Shown: positions 11,201 to 22,647 of the stretch, in pieces | Numbering within the stretch: the stretch's first letter is position 1 | Layout: every line of letters begins with the position of its first letter | Source: Cephalotrichum gorgonifer | Lineage: Eukaryota > Ascomycota > Sordariomycetes > Microascales > Microascaceae | NCBI GenBank assembly: GCA_900312665.1 | Contig: ONZQ02000004.1 | Span: 124,001 to 188,000 of the forward strand | Direction of reading: 5' to 3' | DNA: 64,000 nt | Translations under genes and position numbers: made by a program | Notes under the pieces: model-generated | The model's input: only the letters and a program-made list of their open reading frames with translations | Databases searched by the model: none | Told to the model about the DNA's origin: nothing

Positions 11201-11717
11201 TATGCTCGAGGAGATGCCCAGGCCGGGTAGAGACGGCCCGAATCCTCGTATGACGACGGCTGGGTCGGAGGTGACTCTCCCATGTTTATGAAGTTTCCGG
11301 GGGAGCCGGATAGGGCGCCACGCATCCAGTCGGCACTTTGTGTGGTACTCGCGGATATCGAGGTTGTCGAGAATGCATCCAGGGAGGGCGACACAGCCGT
11401 TGTGGCCGGGTTGACATTCTGCTGGGCGGGCACGGCCGTGGGCTTAATATCGGGAGACTGCACGTGGGGGGAGGGTGTGGTGGAGGTCGAGTCTTTGAAA
11501 GCTGATCCATTTCTGTTCGAGCCACCAATCAGTCATGAGCTTGAAAAAGGATGGCAAGGAAACAAAACGATGCCGGAATGTTAAAGAGACGGCTAGTTTC
11601 TGGGAGGACATACGCGGACTTGTTTGCTGCTACCTGCTTCGCTATCGCTGCAGCAACACCTCCATCTTTCGCATGCTTCCCTTTCTTCGAGCCTGGTGAC
11701 TCAGGGTTAGTAACCAA
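8260..11717 (-). CDS. BCAS3-type WD40 protein
   Basis: Two exons, 11614-11717 and 8260-11512, 1118 aa. Intron 11513-11613 (GTATGT...ACAG) joins NKSA to NGSAFKDSTSTTPSPHVQ and supplies an ATG; the large frame has none of its own at its start. The N-terminus is Lys-rich (SKKGKHAKDGG). The middle carries WD40-like blades, for example GGVYNAKILPWTVPFDGAGD, YYQTSVEVYSLRTNQRIDVL, NGRWLAYCPPSP, FLSFSPTGLSLFTVSSKGD and VVDVAWSKPNGRRIAMVTE, matching fungal BCAS3-domain proteins. Mammalian BCAS3 with PHAF1 binds phosphoinositides at the phagophore; a role in autophagy or membrane traffic here is inference. Long disordered linkers (Ser/Pro/Gly) separate the blades. The C-terminus has KKKKKKG and ends in an acidic FFEDDCEVLDFADQ. 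Confidence 0.82.
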
Positions 11718-12560
11718 GGAGCAACCACGGTGTCGGGGGGCGGCATATCGCTAAACAGGGGGATGCGACGCACTGGGCATTCAAAGAATCTTCTAGGCGG
11801 CTGTAGCAGTCGCCTTCTAGTAGAAGGGAGGGAGTGGTTTGAGGGGGCAGGGCCAACTCCTGGACCGCCTGGGCCCTGCAAGTAGACTACTCGATTCGTC
11901 TAGAGAGGTTGTGGGTTTGTCAAGCTGAGAAGAAACGCGGGGTGTGGGAAGTGACAATCGAGTAGCCAGCTCAAGAGTCAGAAGTCAAAGGTAAAGAGAG
12001 ATGCCGGAACGCGGCGAGGGAGGTCGAGTTGGAGTTGGCGCGAGCGGGGGAAGTACGATAACGCGACGAGGAGATTCGACAGATTGTATCCGCACGGGTA
12101 GGTACGGAGTAGCGTGTTCGAGGTGGTTGGAGAAGGCTGGAGTGTATATACTGTGTCGAGGACCCGGTCCGCTGGTGACCCTGGAGATAGATGCACTGCT
12201 GGAAATGAGTGAAGGCGCGGGGTAGACCACGGCCGGATGGGAAGATTAGAGAGAAGAAAATGAAATGAAATCTAAAGAAAGAGCAGGGAACACGTATTTG
12301 GGAATGAAAATATTATAATGGGATAAAGAAAGAGACCGTCGTTGCGTTTCTGATCGTGGTGGTTGTGTTGTTGGTTGGGGGTTGAGGAGGAGATGTTCGA
12401 GCTGAGGCGGGTCTGGTCAAGGGTACTTGTATTATGTACTCGCGGGGGCGGGGGAGGGGGGGGATGAATGGAGCAACGGAGAGAGGAGGCAGATGACAAG
12501 AGATCTATTTAGGGGTGTGAGTGCCACCCGACCTGTGGGCGGTTCGAAGCTTGGAGCGGG

Positions 12561-12596
12561 GTGGGCGTGTGGGTGTGGGCGTGGGCGTGGGCGTGG
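12561..12596 (+). repeat. (GTGGGC)n G-rich tandem tract
   Basis: Imperfect repeats of GTGGGC/GTGGGT over 36 bp. Similar tracts occur at 21165-21198 and, on the other strand, at 22545-22578. Confidence 0.8.
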
Positions 12597-13791
12597 TTGA
12601 GTCCGAAGGACATGGACGAGACTGATGACGCTGGCCGTGGATGAGACACCGGCGAGGATGTAGGTGGAAGGTACGAGTCGGCAAGTATGAGTCGCCGGCG
12701 GTCACAGTGGACACGGCCCCTTGCCTTGTACGTATGTACTCATACTTGTACCTCATAGGCACCCTGGCGGTTCTATCGCGCTGAGGTAGCTACCTACCAT
12801 CGCTGCCCGCTGTTTGAGGGCGCATGGAATAACTAAACGACGGGAGACCCGTTTATGGTGGTGTACTCGTACAAGTATCACAAGTGCCTATACTAAGGTA
12901 CAGACCAGTGGATGCAGGGGGCGGCCCCGAAGATGCCCGGGTGGTGGGGGACCTTGGAAGCTGGAAGGAGGGGAGGCACTATAATTGACTTGTCGCGAGC
13001 CATCAATAAATGAGATGCTGGGGCTGGTCCTGGTGTCCTTGGAGCGGGGTTCTCATGCGCAGGGCGGACTTGTACAGGTACAGCTACAGGTAACACAAGT
13101 ATCCACCACCTCCTGAAATCGGTCAATCAGGTACAGGTCAATCAGGCACAGCACCCGTCCTCCTCAGTCAGCACTTGGATTTGGGGATATGGTCGCCTTG
13201 ACATGCCTCTTCCTACCTGAGGGACTCCCATGATAGGTAGCCGTAGAATCCAAGATCTAAGTTGTGCCAGCTCTTAACTACTACGCCTATATGTGTACTG
13301 CGTAGGAGAACTGAGAGGAGTACAAGGACGCGGGCATGAGGGGGAGAAATTACTTATGTTACTCTAGCTTCCTCAGGGTCCAGTACCTGGCCCTTGGCGG
13401 ATGGATGTGGATATGACGTGGGTACACACACGCCCCGCTGTCAAACAAAACCGTAGTACCTCTACTTTGTCCTACACTTGGACATTCCAGTGCTATGTCT
13501 CTCCGCCCCGCGCCTTTTGTCACTCCGGGCTCCTCTCTCAACCTAATGCGCCCGGTTGATATTTTGGGTGCCGCAGCGCAATCCAGACTGTAGGTAGTGA
13601 GTTTGCGGTATCTCGTCCCGCGACCGCCCTCACATGGACACGGACACGGCGGGTGCTTCCGGGTTATACAACAGTGGGGGCGGGGTGCGAATGCAAGGTG
13701 GATGGATGCGTCATAGCCCAGAGTTTACGGGGTACCGCACTAGACCCACCGTAGGGCGGCTAAGGTCTGAGTAAGTCTAGGCTGGCAATGC

Positions 13792-13844
13792 CGATAGCGA
13801 TAGCGATAACAATGGCGAGGGGCGTGACGATGGCGATAGCGATC
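13792..13844 (+). repeat. GCGATA-type short tandem
   Basis: Repeated units of the form CGATAG/GCGATA, interrupted in the middle by AACAATGGCGAGGGGCGTGA and resuming at TGGCGATAGCGAT. Confidence 0.65.
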
Positions 13845-15267
13845 CATCTGCTAGATCGGTCCTTCCCCGCCCGAGACTAAGTCCCTAATAATCAATGATG
13901 TCAATCTAGTCGTACCTAGTTCTTCCCACTTGTACCGCTCCAGAAACATTTATCCGCTTCGGAGATGAAAGGTTGACAATAGCACCCTAGCCTTGAAGCT
14001 ATCGCGCCCCTTCATCCTTCGAGTACGACCACAATGCGAAATGGAACGCACGACGATACCCGCATCTACCCCTGGTCCGTCTGGAGCATCACGTCATCAG
14101 CACGAACCCACCCTTACTAAGAAGCCCACACTGCCAGAACACAACACCTCGGTGGCCACTTGGTATTAATAGGTAGCGTTCAATACATTATACTCGTAGC
14201 CATCGCCACCGGCCTGTGGACTATCCAGATCCGGACACCCGCGAACAAGAACCAATGGCCGACCCACCTGACCGATGGGCGTGGAGTCCCAAGCTGGCGT
14301 GTGCCATGTCCAGCCAGCCAGGACCGTCAGCTGGCCCATGAGGTCTGTCTCTTCTCACGCCTCCACTCTTCCGCCGTTGTACAAGTACTCCATGTCGTAC
14401 GTACCCCTTTCCTGCCCCGCAACATGCACGCCCCTCTCCCGCCTCTAGAGAGATAACGTTGTTAAACGTATGTACCGATTGGCATTCAATATATATCTCT
14501 CATGCAGGGCTTTTGATCTGCGCAGGCGGAGGGAGCGATGGAGGGGTCAAGATGAAGGTGAGAGTGAACCTACATGTACTCATCAGTTCAAGTCAAAGGC
14601 GGGGTAGATATGCTTCCATGCTGGATGGACACTGCGCTGTGCATGTAACACCAAGTTCAAACGACAAACTGCAGCAACTCCAGAAACAGAACACGATGGT
14701 ATACTCGTACTGCTCAAACGAGTACTGGCGTCGTACATCCACCCACCCCGCTGGAATCGATGCTCCATAAATCCCTCTTCCACAAACCGCCCCAGAAACG
14801 ACAATACAGTAATCGAGTGGCCACCACGATTCAAGTACAATACGCCCACCCCCCCTTTTACCTGTAAAAGCACATTACGTCATACTCATACACTCCGACA
14901 ACCCCACTGTTCCTTCCCATGTTTCCCGAAGCCCAGAAGCGCGGTCCAGAAGAATTCATCCGCCCCATACCCCATGCCCTGTGAGGACAAAAAGCAAAGA
15001 AACATATTGATCCTGTACGACGGGCGCTAGACCTGGTTCGCGGGCCCGTAGATACGGTACTTATAGATATGCAGGTGTAGGCAGGCATGGGCTTGTATCA
15101 CTATGTACTCGAATGCGATTGCGATTAAAACCCCAAAGTATCACACCAAACTCCTCTCTTAACACCGCCGCTCAATACGTGAAGACCCTACCAAATGATA
15201 CAAAGCGGCAACGAAACCAGTCGACCTCCCCCCCCCCGCTTCCCCCTCCCAGGGGCAGCGCCTCCTC

Positions 15268-18017
15268 CTACTTCTTAACGCCCCTGGCACTGACCTCGCC
15301 CTTCTCCCCTATGTTCAGAAGGACCCTGCACTCGGGACAGTACCACTTCGTCGTCCGCGCCGGTATGTCTGAGAGGCCCACGCACTCGATATGGAACCAC
15401 TCCGCCTTGCAGTTCTGCAGCTCACTCCGTTAGTTCGAGTGTCCTCGAGATCATCATGGACGTACATTGTCCTGGGGGGGTGAAGATGCGGCGAGGCAGA
15501 AAAGTGTGCAGAACCTAGATAGGGGGGGAAAGGAAGGGGAGGAGGGCAACTTACGTCCGCATTATCACACTCAATCATCGTCCCAAAGCTCACCCTGTTA
15601 CAGAGACAATACCTAGCCTCGTCAGACGGGATCGGGTTCCCCTCGTCGTCCACCTCCTCCATCTCCACCTGCCCCTTGTCCTTCTTCTGCCCCCGCACCT
15701 TCTTCCGCGGCGCTGCCTTCCGCTTGCCCACGGCGCTGTTACCGCCCGAGCTATTCGTGCTGACGATCCCCGGCGCCGGCCGCTTCCTGCGCACCACCTT
15801 CGGCTGCTGCCTCTGCGACGGCTGCTGCTCCGGCGCCGGCGTGTTCCGCGCCGTGCTAGAGCGCCGGAGGCGGTCCGTCGCGACCGACGCGCCGGGCTCC
15901 TGGCTCGCCGCGTTACCTCGCGACACGGGTCTCCGTCCCGCAGCCTGCTCGGGTGGTGTCGGGGGGCGGGAGGCGCCAGCGTCGGCGGCTGGCGTCGCCG
16001 CTTGGGTAGGAAGGGTGGGCAGTTGCAGTTGCGGCTCTTGGGCTGGGGGTGATGAGGGTTCCTCATGCTGAGCTTGAGTCTGCTGCTGCTTCTTCGCAGT
16101 ACCCTGCCTGGTTTCTCTTCTTGGCTGCACCCTAGCCGGCGGCGTGATGGGCGTAGCCGACTGCACCGGTTCCGCGGCCGACGAGGGCTGAGACAATTCA
16201 GCGGGAGGTTTCGTGGGCACTGCAGTGACTGTGGCGGTGGCCGCGACCAAAGAAGCAGCAGGTATGTCCGGTGTCTTCGAGGCGGGAGCTGCCCTGGCTG
16301 GAGCCGACGGAGACATGGATGGCTGGGCCGAGGCCTCCCCGGTAGTACCCTGATGAGGACGAGGGATCGGCACAGGCGTGGTAGACTGAGGGGCAGATGG
16401 AGGTGGAACAGGGGTAAGACTACGCGTCTGAGCGTTAATACGAGGCGTCAGGTTAGGCGGCGGTACTGGAGTTTCCGTCTTGACTTTCTTTGTCGTTCTC
16501 GCCCCCTGGGATTCCGTGGCTGTCGATTCTTCCGGGCTGCCTGCATCCGGTTCGGCGGTATCCCGCTTTCTCTTGTTGCCCGTACGGGTCTTGGCGCTGC
16601 TGCTCGTACCGCTACCACTGTTCGGACCGTTGCCTCCCGCCCCCGATTTCTCCGCGTTCGCTGTGTCGATCGACTGGTCGGCCTTGAACATCATCATGGC
16701 CTGCTGGGCCAACGTCCGCTCCGCCTCCTCGGCCTCCTCGGCAGCCTGTTTCGCCATGGCCTCGCGCTTCAGCTTCTTCGCCTCGTTCAGCTTCATCCCC
16801 TTGTTACTGAGAGAAACATCGTCCTCCAAGGTGTCGACACTAATGGCACCCTCGGGGAGAACCTCGGCGCCCGACTCCGCGTCGACAGCGACGGGTGCCG
16901 GGAGCCCGGAGTTGAACGGCTTGCCCTCGTCCTCGGCCTTCTTCTTCGCGGCGCGATAAGCCTCGGGTCCCCTCCCCAGCGCCTTCAGCTCCCTGGCGAT
17001 CATGGTCTCGCTCGGCGTCCACATAGCGTTCTTTTTCATCTTCTTCCTAAGTTTGGCGAGCTCGTACGCTGTCAGTTGGAGCCACGGTGCGTCCTCGCTC
17101 CCGGGTGCCGCATTCTCGGGCGGCGGCCTCAGCACGACGGGCGTACCCGAGGGGCCAGCCCCGGGAACGGTGGCGGTGACCGGCTTCGGGGGGCGCCCGG
17201 GGCCGGGGCCCGGGGGTTTCGGCGTCTTCGGCACCTTTTGAGTCTTGTTCACCAATTTGATGCGCGACGCGGGTCCCGGAGTGGTACGAGACGGTGTCCG
17301 CCTGGTGGGGGTATCGGGCTCGGGTGACGAGGAATCGTCACTATCGGTATATGCGTCGAAGTTGAGCTCGTGCGGGGCAAGGACCTCCCCCGGAACAATA
17401 ATTCTGGGTACCCTTTTCCGGCGGACCTTCTGCCCGTCTTCGCCAACGCTCGCGGCTGGTTTCGGCGCCCGAGAGAGCTGCGGAGACTTGACGGTCGTGA
17501 CCGGGCTCTTCTGCTCCTCAAGCGCGCTTGGGAACTTCTCTAGCATAGTCTGTAGCTTAGCCAGTATGTTCTCCGCTCGGTTGTAATGCCGATTGATATT
17601 GTCCGTCATCCTCTTCGCCTCGGCGTGGGTGTACAACCGGGACATCACGGCACGTCGTAGATGCTCGGATATCTGCGCGCGAAGCTCGGCCGCAGGCGGG
17701 CGGGCCTCTGGGGGTAGGCTGGGGAGCTGGCCCCAGGTGGTAGTGAGCTCGTTGAGCTTCGAGGAGTGGTCGGCGTAGCTCTCGTCGAGCTTCCCGATCA
17801 GGGTCAAAGAGCGCACGATGTCGGAGGGCAGGTACTCGGTGAAGTCGAGGAAGTCGGTGACAGTCGCTTGGGCATCGGGGTCGGCGCGCATCTCCATCGA
17901 GTCGATGGCATTTGTCAGAACCTCGAGGGTCTGGTTCATGGTGTGGCCCATTGTCGACTTGTTCTTCGGCGAGACGGCCTCGTCCGCCATGTCTGATGAC
18001 GTCGCGATGGTGGTCAT
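15268..18017 (-). CDS. ING-family PHD-finger chromatin protein
   Basis: Two exons, 15555-18017 and 15268-15414, 869 aa. Intron 15415-15554 (GTAAGT...GCAG) lies inside the PHD finger and splicing completes it. The start at 18017 (MTTIATSSDM) is chosen over an ATG at 17990; both precede the ING N-terminal domain (about 20-140: LEVLTNAIDSMEM, YLPSDIVRSLTLIGKLDE, LRAQISEHLRRAVMSRLY). The PHD finger is C4HC3: Cys804, Cys806, Cys817, Cys823, His829, Cys832, Cys847, Cys850, with MIECDNADNC and the aromatic WFHIECVGL. ING proteins read H3K4me3 and sit in NuA4 (Yng2) or Rpd3L/Sin3 (Pho23) complexes; I cannot tell which this is. The roughly 650-residue linker is low-complexity (Pro, Ala, Thr, Lys) with Lys/Arg patches, much longer than in yeast. 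Confidence 0.92.
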
Positions 18018-19224
18018 GTCTGCGGGGTCGAAATCGGGGTCGGGGTCGGGGCCGCGACGCGTCTGCGCAACGTCGAGGAGGGGGACAGCTATAGCATCCC
18101 TTTCTTCGGAATGAGTTGTGACGGCCAGCGAGCCGCTTCCGGCTCCCAAGAGGAGTGAGTGCAGCCTAGCGTGGAAATGAACAGACGCGTCAAAGCCGAA
18201 GAGGTAGTATGGTTGTTGGTGGCCAGAGTTGTCGTCGTCGATGCGAAGAGTCAGGGCGATTGGGATTATGCGATTGCCTCGGGGATAAGGCGACACCGTG
18301 GTTCCACCCTGGCGCAACATGGAACATGGATGGATGCAGGCGCGCGCAACAACGCCAAGTCTGGTGCGCGCGGTGGTCGTGGATGCATCATGTGGCAACT
18401 GCTGGTAGCGGCCGTCAAGCCAATCGCAGCCAACCCACCACCACATTCATACCATTATATATAATGCAGCCTCACCAGCCCCACCAGCTGAACCAGCTTA
18501 TACTTCAATGTTCATATCTCCCATCATCATCTCGAGTTAATAATGGTGGTTCCTTTCTAATTCATTCTACTTGTATTATTAAGAATCATCATCCACAAGT
18601 GCCAAACCCTGGTCGCATGTACTCGTAAGACCCCTGACTAGTTACCGCTCGCCAGTAATTCCTCATACTTTGGAGCAATTTGTTTGGCAAGCTTCTTGTA
18701 CAAAGGCTAGGCTTCTCTCACAAGCGATTCAGCCTGGGAAGCCTCATATTTCTCTTCGATAATATCGCTACTCCACCAGTTCCCACAAGCACAAGCGTCC
18801 GCATGGTCCATCATGTTTGTTGACTCGAGATCCTAACTAGGTTCATGGTGAGACTTTAACATCTGCCCTCGAAATAGAACTTGTATATCGCGACCGCCTC
18901 TCTATCTATCGTAATCGTGTATAATAAAAAGAAAAGAGAGAAAGAAAAATAGACAAAATGAGCAGGATAGGGCCGGCCCTCCCTCCGATCTAACCTCTCC
19001 CTATATCCAGACAATCTCAGGTTCCAGCAGTACCAGCAGTGCGTGTAACTCCAAGATCGAAACCCAACAAGACAGCCTCTGTACCCGAATTCCTACATTA
19101 TAACCAAGCCAAGAAAAGCCCTTCCATAACGCCAGCCTTCGTTCTCCCATCCATTCATATAGATCCAAACTCATGAGTCAATGCAAATCGTATCCCTCGT
19201 AATACTCAGAAACCGGAAAGAGAA
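18018..19224. other. Intergenic
   Basis: 1.2 kb between the ING gene start and the 3' end of the bactofilin-like gene. It must carry the ING promoter. A TATATATAA-like stretch lies near 18456-18464. The upstream frame of the ING ORF stays open here but looks non-coding. Nothing else is seen. Confidence 0.45.
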
Positions 19225-19947
19225 TCACCAATCTCGACTAGAACTGCGGATGATCTTCGACCCCCAGATCTCTTCCGTCCCCTCTACCACGCACCGCGAG
19301 TCTTCTCCGATGAGCGTAAGGGATCCGTAGAGCGTGAGGTTTCTGCAGCGCCTATATAAGAGTATCACACCTGGTCAGCATCACCTATCCAATCGCCGGA
19401 AAGTAGCCGGGAACTTACAGATATCCGTCGACAGTGAGGTCTCCGTAGACTTCTAGATCGGTCCCGTCACAGGTCCCTCGGACCTTGAGCTTTCCGTAGC
19501 TCTTCAGCCGGTCACTAATAGCCAAGAAGTGTCAGCATTGACGCTTGTTTTCCTCCGGTATGATCACTTACTTCGCAACAAGATATCCCTCGACAACAAT
19601 ATTCCCTGCGGCTTTGATCTTTCCACTGTTCGAGAAATCCCACGTTAGCAAGTCTGATAAAGTTATCCCCCGTCAAAGGTTTCGCCGTTCACTTACCCGC
19701 ACTTGACGTCGCCCGCGATATCGATCGACCCGTAGGCCTCCATCTTGTCGTCAACTGTGAAGTCGCCCGTAAGAGTGATACTCCCACCGGACTTGATCGA
19801 TCCCGCAACGTCCAGAGGTCCCTGGAGGTCGATGTGGTCCTCGCTCCTGACGGACTTCGTCCTGCGTACTGGCCGGTTCCCCATTGTTCGATGACTGCTG
19901 GAGGAGCTTCCTGGGTATGGCGTGACAGAGTGGTAGCGTGGGCCCAT
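19225..19947 (-). CDS. Bactofilin-like polymer-forming beta-helix protein
   Basis: Four exons: 19697-19947, 19572-19625, 19419-19514, 19225-19351; 175 aa. All three donors are GTAAGT and all junctions are phase 2. The start at 19947 (MGPRYHSVTPYPG) is the first ATG of the frame. After a Ser/Arg-rich N-tail (about 1-45) the protein is a run of short beta-strand turns with Gly every 5-7 residues: DLQGPLDVAGSIKSGGSITL, TGDFTVDDKMEAYGSIDIAG, KIKAAGNIVVEGYLVAN, LKSYGKLKVRGTCDGTDLEV, YGDLTVDGYL. This is the right-handed beta-helix pattern of bactofilins (DUF583), bacterial filament formers with basic disordered tails; eukaryotic members are far less studied. Filament formation here is inference. 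The last intron has two in-frame acceptors 9 nt apart (exon starting at 19351 or 19342). Confidence 0.78.
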
Positions 19948-21164
19948 ATCAGTACGGCGTTCCGGAACTATCTCTCCTGTTGCCCGGGTCACTTTGGCGT
20001 GTTTCGTTTCGTACTATCCCTTTCGGATAGCTTCGCTCGATTACAGCTAGATTACTAGCTGGAGAAGGTTGTAACTTGGTTGAAAGTCTGTAGATGTGTA
20101 AAGATGGTTGTTGATAGCATCGAAGTAGAGAACGACAAGGAGAGAACAGCCTTCTTTATATCATCTTCGCGAGTATCTCATGACAGTCCTACGCCAGGAT
20201 AGTCTGCAAGATACTGACGGGGGTTCGTCGGACGGGGAAAGTATCTGCCTAGAGTGTATGGTTGCGCACAGGTAGCTCTTCGAAGGAGACGGGGGGTCGG
20301 TGGAGAGAGAATAGAGTCATAGGCCGAGTCGTATTTTCGTTTCTTATTGTGCTACCTATTCTTGTATCAACTGCTACCCCCTTCGCGCATGCCGAAGCGT
20401 GCTTCCCAGCTCCGGAAGCCTCAATTTCCTCAGCTCGTTGCCCCGCTCCGTCCCAGAAGCCGCCGGCGGGCGATCTTGGCTCAGAGCTGAAAACATCGTT
20501 GCCTTGGAGTAGCGCTAGAAGAGATGAGGGGGAGGGGGGGTGTGGATCACTGTCCTTAGCCGATGGGTAGGATTGGCATCAGGGGGAGAATCGAGCCCAC
20601 CCCCGCGCTCTACCACGGTACCGGTCTTCGGTCGTCCTTGGCGAAAGAGGGGGGGGGAAGGCTGAAGAGAATCAGAGCCGCGGGGGTGTACCGTTCGGGC
20701 GGTTTGGAAAAGTAAGATCCCACTTTTATCGGAGGTATAACAAGCCGCAGTCCTTGTCATGTCATCCCATGTTCGAAACAGGTGGTGCCTCCTCGTGATC
20801 GCGATACCGGGCGGTCACGGCTTGCCGGTGGAGTTGATGCCTAGTTGAGGCATGCGCAGTAAGTAGGGCCAGGTGGGGAGCAGCTGGGGGGGAAATGCTC
20901 CGAGGCGAGGTCCCTTGTGGCTTGTGCGGCCCCTCTATGTGATCGAACATGCACGAAGGTAGGGGAAGATACGACAGGGAAAAGATGGGGGTGTGTGGAT
21001 GTCCGAATGGAGAAGGAGCAGCGTTGCCAATGGCAAGGCATCCCAGGGGGAAAGCCCATGTCAATCAATGTGACAGACAGGGTATCGAGACTTGGCGCCC
21101 GAGCTCTCGGGAGAAGACAATGAGGCGCAGCATCTAAGGCCCCAGGATATGCGGATTGCGGAAT

Positions 21165-21198
21165 GTGGGTGTGGGTGTGGGCGTGGGTGTGGGTGTGG
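21165..21198 (+). repeat. (GTGGGT/C)n G-rich tandem tract
   Basis: Five to six GTGGGT/GTGGGC units in a row on the + strand. Confidence 0.8.
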
Positions 21199-22544
21199 AC
21201 ATGAGTGGAAGTGTGAGGAGACAGACAGTAGAGCGAAGATGCGCCAGTGGACGAGAGACGCGCCTCAGCCGCTCTCGTGACTTTCCGCACAACACATGCC
21301 CTACAGGGCTCGTCAATTGGCGGGAGATTGGCGAATAATGAGTCTTCACCGCCTCATTATGCCCGGCTGATGCATATCCCAGACTCGAAAGTCTTGAGAC
21401 GAGACATCCTTCGGGGATGGAGGTCGAGGAGATTACCCGATTCGGGATCCGGAAACTTTTGGTATTCTAGGAATCAAGGCTTCAGGTGGAGACTCTGCGT
21501 CAATTCTAACTGGCCGCCCTACTAGCAAAGTGCACGTGCCGTGGTTGTGGCATGCATGCGTCCTCAGCTGAGCGACTTGGAATTGGCAGTGACAATTGTA
21601 CAAGTGTGCGGCGGTGTGGCTCCTCGTCTTATTCACACAACTTCAGCTCCGACGCCAAGCCAAGCTTCACTCCCATCAGCCGATTCCAATTCAAAACCAA
21701 ATCAACGGAAAACTCGAATCCTCGGTTCCTGATAATAGAATTGGCTGAACTTTGCTCACATTGTCAGTCCATTAGCACTCTGGATACATGTACAAGTAAT
21801 TAGGACCATTCTTGATCCGGAGTACAAGATACATATAAATCAAAACAGCATCGCCACACTGCGCCATTCCTCGACAGCCAATAAGATCGCGTCGCGTTTC
21901 AACACAAGAGGCGAAGACGATGAACAGAGTATTGTTCACCTCCTCCCCCCTCCCCCTTCCCCCGGGTCCCGTCCCCGGATGTGGCTGCCTAAGCCTAATG
22001 GGGACACTCCGGAGAAGTCGTTGGCGGCCTCCTGCGAAGGGCCACGCTGTGAGGACCGTGAGCGCACTAACAAGAAGATATTGCTCACCTGGGCTATGCT
22101 CTAATACTATCCATTACTTTCACGGATAGTGTTCAGACGCTACGCTCGGTCTCCAATTTCGGACATTATCATACCTTGCCGTTCAACTCGTATCCTCTTA
22201 ACACGAAGGAATTCTTGTTCGAGGCCAGTCTGGGAGAACACCAATGGCAAGAAAGTGCACCATCAGGAAGCTAGCCACTGACCATCCTACGGACGTGATA
22301 GATCCTCGGCCACGCCTTGCAGGAATCCACCGGGCTATTTCCATCTTTTGTGGGGACGGGACACTCCATAGGCTCATATTGGGATTGCTCTCCACGGGGG
22401 GGGACCGTAAGCGCGCATCTACATTCCAAGTAAGCTAGTACGCCCCGGTACAATGCAATGCATTCCTCCAAGGCCCATCCATCCATTGCAGACTTTTCCA
22501 CTCTGCAGCACTATATCGCCATGATTGACCACAGCACATCCGTG

Positions 22545-22578
22545 CGCCCACGCCCATGCCCACGCCCACGCTCACGCC
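22545..22578 (-). repeat. (GTGGGC)n G-rich tract, minus strand
   Basis: Written on the + strand as repeats of GCCCAC/GCCCAT; the same unit as the tracts at 12561 and 21165 in the opposite orientation. It starts 69 bp past the stop of the membrane-protein gene. Confidence 0.75.
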
Positions 22579-22647
22579 TAAAATCTCACATCCCACACAC
22601 CATCTCCCCCGTCACCATTGACGCCGGCCGCCGCGGCTTCGCACCCA

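Larger units (their letters stand above)
11718..15267. other. Long intergenic region
   Basis: 3.5 kb between the 5' end of the BCAS3-type gene and the 3' end of the ING gene. Open frames are short and overlap on both strands with no recognisable protein. It contains a (GTGGGC)n tract, a GCGATA-type tandem near 13.8 kb and several copies of the ACTTGTAC/GTACAAGT motif (about 12744, 12869, 13068, 14379). No tRNA or 5S gene is seen. Confidence 0.5.
19948..22647. other. Intergenic
   Basis: 2.7 kb upstream of the bactofilin-like gene and downstream of the membrane-protein gene. Several open frames of 60-150 codons exist but overlap antisense, often lack ATG and have no recognisable features. It holds two (GTGGGY)n tracts and nothing else I can name. 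Confidence 0.45.
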
